This document shows positions 1 through 6,778 of a DNA stretch of 14,597 nucleotides, piece after piece. The stretch comes from Flavobacteriales bacterium (GTDB taxonomy: Bacteria; Bacteroidota; Bacteroidia; Flavobacteriales; Parvicellaceae), in the NCBI GenBank assembly GCA_014239715.1, contig JAAZYJ010000242.1:1-14597 (forward strand), given 5' to 3'. The notes beneath the pieces were generated by a model. That model made no database searches, was not told where the DNA came from, and was given only the letters and a program-made list of their open reading frames with translations. The stretch's first letter is position 1; every line of letters starts with the position of its first letter. The translations under genes and the position numbers were made by a program.

Positions 1-498
1 GCCTACTGATTGATATCCTTCAGCTATCCTTATCCAGTCTTTTTTCACACCAGACCCGATGAATCCCGCAGTTTCAAATAAACGAATACTGGGCTCATTG
101 TCTTCTATGATATTACAATAAAGCTGCCTGAGAAACAGTATTTGTTTGCAATAATTAACAATCAATTCTAAAGCAGATTTAGCATAGCCCTTCCCTCGGT
201 AAGTGCTTTCTATCATGATGCCTACGCCGGCCCTCAGGTTAACTGGGTCATAATCAAAGATGTCTATCGTCCCGATACAGATCTCATTATGCTCAATTAT
301 GAACCTGATCTGATTATGAACATGGATGTCTTGGGCAGTATTAATGTACTGCCTTAGCGTTTCTTTTGAAAAAGGGACAAGCGTTTGGCTGACCTTCCAT
401 ATAGAGGGGTCATTCTCCCATTTTTCAAGAACGCCAACGTCTTTTGGCTCAACAGCGCGCAAACTTATATTGCCGGCACTAAACATGTGTCGACTCAT
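1..498 (-). CDS. GNAT-family N-acetyltransferase (RimJ/SpeG-like), partial
   Basis: Reading the minus strand from ATG at 498 gives 166 residues open to the window edge, so the C-terminus is missing. The protein should transfer an acetyl group from acetyl-CoA to an amine; the substrate cannot be told. The acetyl-CoA-binding motif R-G-K-G-Y-A is at residues 101-106, after the strand GVGIMIES. It is followed by the family-typical YCNIIEDNEPSIRLFETAGF segment (about 127-146). The N-terminal part, with a W-E-N-D-P element, resembles SpeG/RimJ-type enzymes, but polyamine activity is only a possibility. The start overlaps the 3' end of the upstream gene by 20 bases; a second in-frame ATG at 486 would reduce this to 8. 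It is the last visible member of the dapF cluster, and translational coupling is likely. Confidence 0.88.
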   Translation of the reverse strand, partial: MSRHMFSAGNISLRAVEPKDVGVLEKWENDPSIWKVSQTLVPFSKETLRQYINTAQDIHVHNQIRFIIEHNEICIGTIDIFDYDPVNLRAGVGIMIESTYRGKGYAKSALELIVNYCKQILFLRQLYCNIIEDNEPSIRLFETAGFIGSGVKKDWIRIAEGYQSVG

Positions 499-1015
499 TC
501 TGAAGTTCTTCGATCCTTTGATAAACATCAACCATATCGTACTGCAATAGTTCGAAGAAATTCTCGTAGACCGGGAATTTCAAATTCAAATGATACGTTT
601 TTTCAACCAAGTTGGCCAATCTTAAAGCCGGGATGAGATCAAAAATAAATTGAACATTATCCATACTCATACCATGGTATATGTGAAAAAAATCCTTGAT
701 CGGTCTTAAACAAGTAAATTGATGTGCACCAGCATTTTTATATGAGGAATAAATAGAGTCCAACACCTCCTGTGAAGGAGACGAGTTAATTTGAATAAAT
801 AGCGTTTCAATTTCCTTGCTGGTAATTGTGCGCCATATTGAATCAATATTGATCCCTATCTGGCTCTCGGTCGCAGTCAGGCTATAGTATTTTCCGCACG
901 CAAACATCCCAATATGGGGAGGCACACGATTAACATGAAAGATCACTAAGTACACTCCTGTTCTCAGATCAGATTTTTCACAAGCAACAATATCATGTAG
1001 CATCACCCTACTCAT
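479..1015 (-). CDS. Conserved-looking protein of unknown function between dapF and GNAT
   Basis: A 178-residue protein that I do not recognise. ATG at 1015 overlaps the end of dapF by 8 bases, and its stop lies inside the start of the acetyltransferase gene, which argues strongly that it is real and cotranslated. There is no signal peptide or membrane segment. The N-terminal half has a hydrophobic strand ending in His27, then a V-P-P-H-I-G element (His34) and a G-K-Y-Y-S-L-T-A strand. A further strand ends LFIQI, and there is a lone Cys102. The C-terminal 70 residues look helical. The arrangement of strand, HIG and later strands vaguely recalls papain-like NlpC/P60 or YiiX folds, but no convincing Cys-His pair can be assigned, so this remains a guess. 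Confidence 0.85.
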   Translation of the reverse strand: MSRVMLHDIVACEKSDLRTGVYLVIFHVNRVPPHIGMFACGKYYSLTATESQIGINIDSIWRTITSKEIETLFIQINSSPSQEVLDSIYSSYKNAGAHQFTCLRPIKDFFHIYHGMSMDNVQFIFDLIPALRLANLVEKTYHLNLKFPVYENFFELLQYDMVDVYQRIEELQNESTHV

Positions 1016-1781
1016 CGATCATTCCTTCAAATACTTTTTCACCGGGTCCGATCAAGCAGATGTTTACATAATTGTTCTCGTCAATTTTGTCATATGCTAC
1101 TTCTAAGGTCCCACCAAGAGTTTGTATGAGCGCCTCATATTTCCCAAATTCATCGCCGGCGGCACTTAAAGCGACAGCAGTTACTCCTGTTCCACAGCTT
1201 AATGTTTCATCCTCTACGCCACGCTCATATGTGCGAACCATTAGTCTGTCTTTACCCAGCCCGACAAAATTAACGTTAGTTCCCTCCTTTTCAAATCGTG
1301 CACTATGTCGTATTGCCCGCGCTTCTTTAACCACATCCACTTCCTCCAGATTATTCACATACTTAATGTAATGAGGTGAACCGGTATTTATAAAAAAACA
1401 CTCACCATGTGCTTCAATTTCGCTGACATCAGCCATTTTTAGATGGACTCTGTCTTCCTCATCAATTTTTGCTTCGTGCATTCCGTCAACAGCCATAAAA
1501 CGAGCTTCATTCCCAATGATCCCTAGGGATCTGGCAAAAATGACCGCACATCTACTACCATTTCCACAGAAACTTTGAGTTCCATCAGAGTTGAAATACA
1601 CCATGTTAAAATCACATTCAGCATGTCGTTCAATTAGTATTACCCCATCTGCTCCGATTCCAAACCTTCGGTCGCACCACGAAGAAACAGATGACAGACT
1701 ATCTGTTGAAATCTGTTTTTCGCGATTGTCGATCATGATAAAATCATTTCCTGTACCATGATATTTTTCAAATTTTATCAT
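1008..1781 (-). CDS. dapF: Diaminopimelate epimerase DapF
   Basis: Cofactor-independent racemase converting LL- to meso-diaminopimelate in the cytoplasm, the penultimate step of lysine synthesis and the source of the peptidoglycan cross-linking residue. From ATG at 1781 the protein has 257 residues, within the usual family range. It opens with the family signature F-x-K-Y-H-G-T-G-N-D-F. Both catalytic cysteines are present: Cys72 in C-G-N-G-S-R-C and Cys196 in L-S-C-G-T-G, one in each half of the pseudo-symmetric fold. The substrate-binding stretch Y-E-R-G-V-E-D-E-T (185-193) is intact. An in-frame ATG six codons upstream exists, but 1781 is preferred because it makes an ATGA overlap with the preceding gene's stop and gives the standard N-terminus. 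Expression probably comes from the promoter region near 2550. Confidence 0.97.
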   Translation of the reverse strand: MIKFEKYHGTGNDFIMIDNREKQISTDSLSSVSSWCDRRFGIGADGVILIERHAECDFNMVYFNSDGTQSFCGNGSRCAVIFARSLGIIGNEARFMAVDGMHEAKIDEEDRVHLKMADVSEIEAHGECFFINTGSPHYIKYVNNLEEVDVVKEARAIRHSARFEKEGTNVNFVGLGKDRLMVRTYERGVEDETLSCGTGVTAVALSAAGDEFGKYEALIQTLGGTLEVAYDKIDENNYVNICLIGPGEKVFEGMIDE

Positions 1782-2476
1782 CGTTCGGCAATAATGCACA
1801 GCTCTTTAAAATCAGAGGTCTGTTCAAATTGATAGCTCGTCTCATTTGTCTCGACAAAGATAGTATCCCCTTTTGAATAAACATGTAAGATAAGCTCATT
1901 CAATAATCCATAAACAATCAATGTTGACTTTGACATCTTGTATCCTTTATAGTTAAGGGGTGATTTCCACATTTCTATCTTCAAGTATTCAGGCGAATCA
2001 TTTTCAAAAATGTTCAATTTTTCTTTCAGTGAATCTATCAGAACATTGGTCGGAGCAGCAAGTGAATCGTTGTAGATATTCTCGACCCTGACCAGCTCTG
2101 TTGAAAGAAGCTGGTCTCTTTCAACCAATATGTCTTCACCCGAAATAAGCAGAGAATCAAAACCTGCGGTTATGGTATCCACCGAACTATATGAATTAGA
2201 ATCTTTAGATACATTTAAACTGTCAATTCTGGTTTTCAGTGACATAAGAGAATCAGCAAGTCTGTCTATCTTCTTGTCCAGCCTTTTGTTGGCATCGATT
2301 AGTTCCTCATCTTTATGGTCGGGAATGACTTCTGCAATTTGTTTGTCAGGCTCAATTATTTTCAGCACTTGCTGTGTCACCGGCGCCTTCGGCTTCTCGT
2401 AACCAATCAACAATAAAGACATCACTCCGAGACCAGCCCCTGCCAATAAAACAGCAATGTATTTTAAGACTTTCAA
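1778..2476 (-). CDS. Membrane-anchored coiled-coil protein of unknown function, TTG start
   Basis: A 232-residue protein heading the dapF cluster. The start appears to be TTG at 2476, because an in-frame TAA lies two codons upstream and the next ATG (residue 19) would cut away the basic N-terminus and half of the membrane segment. Residues 1-4 are M-K-V-L, and about 5-25 form one hydrophobic helix with no clear cleavage site, so a single-pass anchor with most of the chain outside the cytoplasm is likely. Residues about 55-90 are a heptad-like, charged stretch (putative coiled coil). The C-terminal 70 residues form a compact domain with W170, an N-Y-K-G-Y-K element (175-180) and alternating beta-type strands. 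My impression is that this element recurs in other Bacteroidota proteins, but I cannot name a family. The last codon overlaps the dapF start by 4 bases. Confidence 0.8.
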   Translation of the reverse strand: MKVLKYIAVLLAGAGLGVMSLLLIGYEKPKAPVTQQVLKIIEPDKQIAEVIPDHKDEELIDANKRLDKKIDRLADSLMSLKTRIDSLNVSKDSNSYSSVDTITAGFDSLLISGEDILVERDQLLSTELVRVENIYNDSLAAPTNVLIDSLKEKLNIFENDSPEYLKIEMWKSPLNYKGYKMSKSTLIVYGLLNELILHVYSKGDTIFVETNETSYQFEQTSDFKELCIIAER

Positions 2477-2620
2477 TTGTTAACAAGTTTTAACAGTGAA
2501 AAAACGAAACAAGTCGTCAATTCAAGCGTTATTCGTTTAGAACCAAATTTAGCCAACTTAACAATAGCATTTAGACAGTAAATATTTTTTTTTAACCAAA
2601 GTATATAAAGTAAGGAACCG
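2477..2620. promoter_or_regulatory. Divergent intergenic region between the dapF cluster and degP
   Basis: 144 bases of AT-rich DNA that must hold the promoters of both divergent units. On the minus strand, TAAATTTG (complement of 2544-2551) matches the Bacteroidota -7 element TAnnTTTG and lies about 70 bases before the TTG start. No good TTTG -33 element sits 19-21 bases further upstream, so the call is tentative. For degP I see no clear -7 element. The short A-rich leader before its ATG ends in a weak GGA sequence. Confidence 0.4.
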
Positions 2621-4087
2621 ATGAAAGGGATAGGAAAAACCATTTTAGGAGGAATAACCGGAGGTTGTCTGGTAATAGTAGCCATTGCAGTCATTAACAA
2701 AACAGAGCAGCCTGTTTCAGAACCACAACAACAATCAACCAAAAATATAGCCCCTCTCCCGACCAAGTATGTGTCAGCCTCAAATAGCGCGGCATCCGAG
2801 ATGGCAATGGATTTCACCTATGCGGCCGAAAACACCTTGAATACGGTTGTTCACGTAACAAACGAGTTCACTCAAGAGTTTTCCCGTGACCCATTTTATG
2901 AATTCTTCTATGGGCCAGGCGAAGGAAATAGAAAGCAACAAGCGACAGGGTCTGGGGTAATCATTTCCGAAGACGGGTATATTGTCACAAACAACCATGT
3001 AATAGATGATGCAGACAACATTCAAATTACCTTGAACAATGACAAACGATACAAGGCTTCTTTGGTAGGAAGCGACCCAAGTACAGACATTGCATTATTA
3101 AAGATTGATGAAACAGGATTGCCGTTCATTTCTTATGGCAACTCTGATGAAGTACGAATCGGTGAGTGGGTGCTGGCCGTAGGAAACCCATTCAACTTAA
3201 ACTCCACTGTTACCGCCGGCATCGTAAGTGCAAAAGCCAGAGATATAGATCTGCTCAAATACGATGAGAACAAAGAAGTATTCCCTCTCGAGTCCTTTAT
3301 TCAAACCGATGCTGCTGTCAATCCAGGCAATAGCGGAGGAGCGCTCGTGAATGTCAGTGGAGAACTTATCGGTATAAATACTGCCATTGCCTCAAGAACA
3401 GGATCGTATTCCGGTTATTCATTCGCTGTACCTGTAGACATCGTTAAAAAAGTTACCGATGATCTATTGGAATACGGAATGGTCCAGCGTGCATTTATCG
3501 GTGTAGCACTCACTGACATAAGTCAGGATATTGCAAATGATCAAGGTCTTTCAAATACAGATGGGGTTTTGGTGACAGGGTTGATCCCAGACGGGGCGGC
3601 AGAAGAAGCCGGTGTCAAAGAAGGCGACGTTATAACAAAGATTGGTTCACTTACAATTAACTCCGTCCCGGCACTCCAAGAACAGGTAGGGAAATTCAGA
3701 CCCGGAGACAAAATATCAGTCACTGTAAAAAGAGGAGAATCAGAAAAACTGATCAATCTAACCTTAAGAAATAAAGAAGGCCAAACAAGAATTATGGATA
3801 AGGCAGAAATAAACAAGTTCTCTGCACTGGGTGCCACGTTCAAGAAAATCACGACTGAAGATATAAGGCTTTTTAAGATCAAAAATGGCGTGAAAGTAGC
3901 CTCAATAGGCCCCGGGAAATTAAGGAGTGCAGGGATAAAGGAAGGAATAATCATTCTGAAAGTTGATCAAAAACCAATATCAACGCCTGAAGAATTGGTC
4001 CATATCCTTAACACAAAAAAGGGCGGAATTCTAATTGAAGGTATAACCGCCAATGGAGGCAAAGCTTATTTTGGCTTCGGACTATAA
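2621..4087 (+). CDS. degP: DegP/HtrA-type periplasmic serine protease
   Basis: Envelope quality-control protease that degrades misfolded exported proteins. The 488 residues begin with a hydrophobic segment (about 7-25) that has no obvious cleavage site, so it may stay membrane-anchored. The trypsin-like domain carries the full triad: His126 in T-N-N-H-V, Asp156 in S-T-D-I-A-L-L, and Ser238 in G-N-S-G-G-A. A PDZ domain follows at about 280-380, including A-F-I-G-V-A-L and the GVKEGDVITKI loop. A second, shorter PDZ-like unit occupies about 395-488 (A-G-I-K-E-G-I-I-I-L-K-V) and runs to the end. Length and two-PDZ layout fit DegP/DegQ; I cannot separate those two by sequence alone. It appears monocistronic, with rpoD following after 187 bases from its own promoter. 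Confidence 0.95.
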   Translation: MKGIGKTILGGITGGCLVIVAIAVINKTEQPVSEPQQQSTKNIAPLPTKYVSASNSAASEMAMDFTYAAENTLNTVVHVTNEFTQEFSRDPFYEFFYGPGEGNRKQQATGSGVIISEDGYIVTNNHVIDDADNIQITLNNDKRYKASLVGSDPSTDIALLKIDETGLPFISYGNSDEVRIGEWVLAVGNPFNLNSTVTAGIVSAKARDIDLLKYDENKEVFPLESFIQTDAAVNPGNSGGALVNVSGELIGINTAIASRTGSYSGYSFAVPVDIVKKVTDDLLEYGMVQRAFIGVALTDISQDIANDQGLSNTDGVLVTGLIPDGAAEEAGVKEGDVITKIGSLTINSVPALQEQVGKFRPGDKISVTVKRGESEKLINLTLRNKEGQTRIMDKAEINKFSALGATFKKITTEDIRLFKIKNGVKVASIGPGKLRSAGIKEGIIILKVDQKPISTPEELVHILNTKKGGILIEGITANGGKAYFGFGL

Positions 4088-4120
4088 ACGGATACAATAA
4101 ACCAGTTTAGGTGGCAATTG

Positions 4121-4188
4121 TAGGGTAAAAAACAGAATCGTTGAAAATTTTCAACGATGTTGATAAAAACTGCGATTTCTTTACCCTA
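4121..4188. repeat. Nested inverted repeats between degP and rpoD
   Basis: The outer arms TAGGGTAAA (4121-4129) and TTTACCCTA (4180-4188) are perfect 9-base complements. Between them, 4137-4158 is a perfect 22-base palindrome with no spacer (arms ATCGTTGAAAA and TTTTCAACGAT). Neither hairpin is followed by a T-tract on either strand, so it is not a standard intrinsic terminator. It ends 6 bases before the -33 element of the rpoD promoter. This could be an operator for a dimeric regulator, a degP mRNA 3'-end stabiliser, or both; the sequence alone does not decide. Confidence 0.75.
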
Positions 4189-4193
4189 AAAGA

Positions 4194-4225
4194 TTTGACT
4201 TGCATTGCTAAATGGTCTATGTTTG
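4194..4225 (+). promoter_or_regulatory. Bacteroidota-type promoter of rpoD
   Basis: TTTG at 4194-4197 is followed by exactly 20 bases and then TATGTTTG at 4218-4225. This matches the known Bacteroidota sigma-A consensus TTTG-N19-21-TAnnTTTG at every defined position. Transcription would start near 4232, giving a leader of about 43 bases before the rpoD ATG at 4275. The position directly before the primary sigma factor gene supports autoregulation by the housekeeping holoenzyme. Confidence 0.82.
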
Positions 4226-4274
4226 CGCCCTGCTAAAAAGAACATTTCTGTACACCGAAAAACCGTATTAAAGG

Positions 4275-5138
4275 ATGAGACAACTTAAGATCACGAAGTC
4301 AATTACGAATCGGGAAAGTGCTTCTTTGGACAAGTACCTGCAAGAAATTGGGCGAGAAGAATTGATCACTGCAGAGGAAGAGGTCAGATTGGCAAAACGA
4401 ATTAAAGAGGGTGATCAGATCGCATTGGAGAAAATGACAAAAGCCAACCTTAGATTTGTTGTTTCTGTAGCAAAACAATATCAAAATCAAGGACTTACAT
4501 TGCCAGATCTAATTAATGAAGGGAACTTGGGATTGATTAAGGCAGCACAGAGGTTTGATGAAACCAGGGGGTTCAAATTCATTTCTTATGCCGTTTGGTG
4601 GATCAGACAATCAATACTTCAGGCACTTGCAGAGCAATCAAGAATTGTAAGACTGCCATTGAATCAGGTAGGGTCGTTGAATAAGATCAACAAAGCTTTT
4701 GCAAAATTGGAGCAGGAATATGAAAGACCTCCGTCAGCTTCAGAAATGGCGCAGGCGCTAGACCTTCCGGAGGACAAGGTAGCTGACACAATAAAAGTAT
4801 CCGGCAGGCATATATCAGTAGATGCCCCTTTTGTGGACGGGGAAAACAATTCGCTCCTTGATGTCCTGGTAAATTCCGATTCTCCAAAAGCAGATGTCGA
4901 CTTGATGAGAGAATCCCTGCAAAGAGAGATAGAACGTTCTTTAAGCACTTTGACAGAAAGAGAGAGGGACGTGATCCGGCTTTTCTTCGGTATTGGCATG
5001 CAGCACGGATTAACTCTTGAAGAAATTGGCTCTAAATTTGACCTGACAAGAGAAAGAGTTAGGCAAATCAAAGAAAAAGCTATCAGAAGATTACGGCACA
5101 CCTCCAGAAGCAAACTACTAAAAACATATCTAGGATAA
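4275..5138 (+). CDS. rpoD: Primary RNA polymerase sigma factor RpoD (sigma-A), short Bacteroidota form
   Basis: Housekeeping sigma factor that directs RNA polymerase to most promoters. The 287 residues begin directly with the M-R-Q-L-K-I-T-K leader typical of Bacteroidota and lack the long acidic region 1.1 of proteobacterial RpoD. Region 1.2 spans about 14-46 ([10 protein letters not shown]). Region 2 spans about 53-123, with the core-binding [12 protein letters not shown] and the promoter-melting [11 protein letters not shown]. Region 3 follows from about 132, and region 4 (222-275) holds the -35-type helix-turn-helix [10 protein letters not shown] through R-E-R-V-R-Q-I-K. Nothing is truncated. 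The ATG sits 3 bases after AAAGG. A strong promoter lies upstream and a strong terminator downstream, so the gene looks like its own transcription unit. Confidence 0.97.
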   Translation: MRQLKITKSITNRESASLDKYLQEIGREELITAEEEVRLAKRIKEGDQIALEKMTKANLRFVVSVAKQYQNQGLTLPDLINEGNLGLIKAAQRFDETRGFKFISYAVWWIRQSILQALAEQSRIVRLPLNQVGSLNKINKAFAKLEQEYERPPSASEMAQALDLPEDKVADTIKVSGRHISVDAPFVDGENNSLLDVLVNSDSPKADVDLMRESLQREIERSLSTLTERERDVIRLFFGIGMQHGLTLEEIGSKFDLTRERVRQIKEKAIRRLRHTSRSKLLKTYLG

Positions 5139-5147
5139 TTCAATTGT

Positions 5148-5178
5148 AAAACGTCAGGCAAGCCTGACGTTTTTTTTT
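5148..5178 (+). terminator. Intrinsic terminator after rpoD
   Basis: Perfect stem ACGTCAGGC (5151-5159) with GCCTGACGT (5162-5170). The stem can be extended by flanking A/T pairs to 12 base pairs, the loop is effectively CAAG, and it is followed by an uninterrupted T-run ending at 5178. It starts 10 bases after the rpoD stop codon and ends only 22 bases before the GAPDH ATG. Confidence 0.93.
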
Positions 5179-5200
5179 AATTCAAACCACTTCAATATAA

Positions 5201-6661
5201 ATGGAAATCATGGAAGCAAAGACCGGTTACGAAGCCGAATTGCAAAGTTGGGTAGGCAAAGAAAGAGCAACAGTTAGCCTTATAAATTCTGTAGGCACAT
5301 TAATGTATGATCAGGGAGTTGAGCTTGTCTTTTTCAGAAATCACTTAGTTGATCTGGGGGTAAACGAAGTTTTGAACTTATTTGACTACGCAGATAATGT
5401 TGTCCGCAAACATATTGATGCCCATACCGCAGCTAAAGTGGCAAAAGTAATGCGTACCATGGACCTCGCACCTTCCAAGCTGGACATTGGAAAGCTCACC
5501 AAACAATATTTAGAACAGCAAAAGGAGTATCCAAGCGTTGAAGCATTTCTTAGCACTACCCTTTCTGACTTCATCGGAAAAGACAAACACAGCTTCGAGC
5601 CAAGAGACGTTGTTCTTTACGGATTTGGTAGAATTGGACGATTGGCGGCTAGAGAGCTGATCAAACAAGCAGGAAAAGGTCAACAGCTCAGGCTCCGTGC
5701 GATCGTTACAAGAAATACGAGCGATGAACAAATAACCAAAAGGGCTGCTCTGCTGAGAAATGATTCAGTTCATGGCACTTTTAACGGAACTGTACAAGAA
5801 GACCTGCAGAATAAAAGATTAATTGTCAACGGTCAGATCATTGAGATGATCGAAGCAAAAACACCAGAAGAAATCGATTATACAGCATACGACATGAAGA
5901 ATGTGCTCGTAATTGATAACACGGGGGTTTTCAAAGACAGAGAAGCTCTAAGCCGACACCTGAACTCCAAGGGTGCTAACAAAGTGATCCTTACCGCTCC
6001 GGGCGGAGAGATCCCAAATATCGTTTATGGTATCAATCACAAAGAGCTAGACGTGTCTGGAACCGATATATATTCAGCCGCATCTTGCACTACAAATGCA
6101 ATATCTCCTGTACTTAAAGTGATAGAAGATAGCCTCGGCGTGGTTAAAGGGCACATAGAAACAGTTCACGCTTACACGAACGACCAGAATTTACTGGACA
6201 ATATGCACAAGAAACCAAGAAGAGGGAGATCCGCAGCGATCAACATGGTCATTACCTCTACCGGAGCTGGCAAAGCAGTAACTAAAGTAATTCCAAGCTT
6301 AAAAGACAAATTAACTGCAAATGCCGTGCGGGTGCCGACCCCTAACGGATCTTTGGCAATAATGAACCTTACGGTATCTAAGAACACCAATGTAGAAGAA
6401 GTGAACAATCACTTGAGAAAAGCTGCACTTGAGGGGGATCTGATCAATCAGATCAACTACAACATCAACAAAGAGCTGGTAAGCAACGACATCATTGGAA
6501 ATACATGCTGTGCAGTATTTGACAGCAATGCCACGATCGTCTCACCTGATCAGAAGAACATCGTGCTTTATGTGTGGTATGACAACGAATTCGGCTACAC
6601 AAAGCAAGTGATCAGACTGGCCAAATATGTTGCTCAGGTAAGACGGTTGATCTACTATTGA
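5201..6661 (+). CDS. gap: Long-form glyceraldehyde-3-phosphate dehydrogenase
   Basis: Phosphorylating GAPDH interconverting glyceraldehyde-3-phosphate and 1,3-bisphosphoglycerate in the cytosol. At 486 residues it is about 150 longer than classical GAPDH. The extra part is an N-terminal, mostly helical stretch (about 1-135) with no signal, as in the long GAPDH forms of some other bacteria. The Rossmann motif G-F-G-R-I-G-R is at 141-147. The catalytic site S-C-T-T-N has Cys296, and the partner His323 lies in H-A-Y-T-N-D-Q. The RVPTPNGS strand (377-384) and the C-terminal W-Y-D-N-E-F-G-Y are intact. The acidic residue usual at the end of the second strand is replaced by V-T-R-N (169-172), and the usual L-P pair before H-K is N-M (334-335). 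Both changes suggest NADP can be used (inference). A second in-frame ATG is at 5210. Confidence 0.94.
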   Translation: MEIMEAKTGYEAELQSWVGKERATVSLINSVGTLMYDQGVELVFFRNHLVDLGVNEVLNLFDYADNVVRKHIDAHTAAKVAKVMRTMDLAPSKLDIGKLTKQYLEQQKEYPSVEAFLSTTLSDFIGKDKHSFEPRDVVLYGFGRIGRLAARELIKQAGKGQQLRLRAIVTRNTSDEQITKRAALLRNDSVHGTFNGTVQEDLQNKRLIVNGQIIEMIEAKTPEEIDYTAYDMKNVLVIDNTGVFKDREALSRHLNSKGANKVILTAPGGEIPNIVYGINHKELDVSGTDIYSAASCTTNAISPVLKVIEDSLGVVKGHIETVHAYTNDQNLLDNMHKKPRRGRSAAINMVITSTGAGKAVTKVIPSLKDKLTANAVRVPTPNGSLAIMNLTVSKNTNVEEVNNHLRKAALEGDLINQINYNINKELVSNDIIGNTCCAVFDSNATIVSPDQKNIVLYVWYDNEFGYTKQVIRLAKYVAQVRRLIYY

Positions 6662-6694
6662 TTCAACGTAGATTGTGATTAATGTCTTTGGTTT

Positions 6695-6716
6695 AACTGT
6701 TGATTGATCAGTTTTT
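6695..6716 (+). terminator. Weak candidate terminator after gap
   Basis: Arms AACTG (6695-6699) and CAGTT (6709-6713) with a 9-base loop, followed by T residues to 6716. The stem is short and GC-poor, so it could be chance. It lies about 35 bases after the GAPDH stop. The rest of the 117-base gap to the next gene shows no promoter matching the consensus with correct spacing. Confidence 0.3.
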
Positions 6717-6778
6717 CCTAACCTACATTTTGCTCCACGATTGTAGAACGTGAGCAACAATAGTGTCAATTATAGTAG

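Noticed and set aside
1782..1799. Upstream ATG adding six residues to DapF
   Set aside because: The start at 1781 gives the canonical N-terminus and a classic ATGA coupling; the extra residues are read from the end of the preceding gene.
2651..2668. Possible lipobox ending at Cys16 of DegP
   Set aside because: The residue at -3 is Thr, and the hydrophobic segment continues after the Cys, unlike a lipoprotein signal.
3541..3954. 137-residue open frame opposite the degP PDZ region
   Set aside because: Antisense shadow of a clearly conserved coding region, with low-complexity Ser/Leu/Ile composition and no family features.
4664..5161. 165-residue open frame opposite rpoD
   Set aside because: Lies wholly across the conserved sigma regions and the terminator; composition is that of a reverse-strand shadow.
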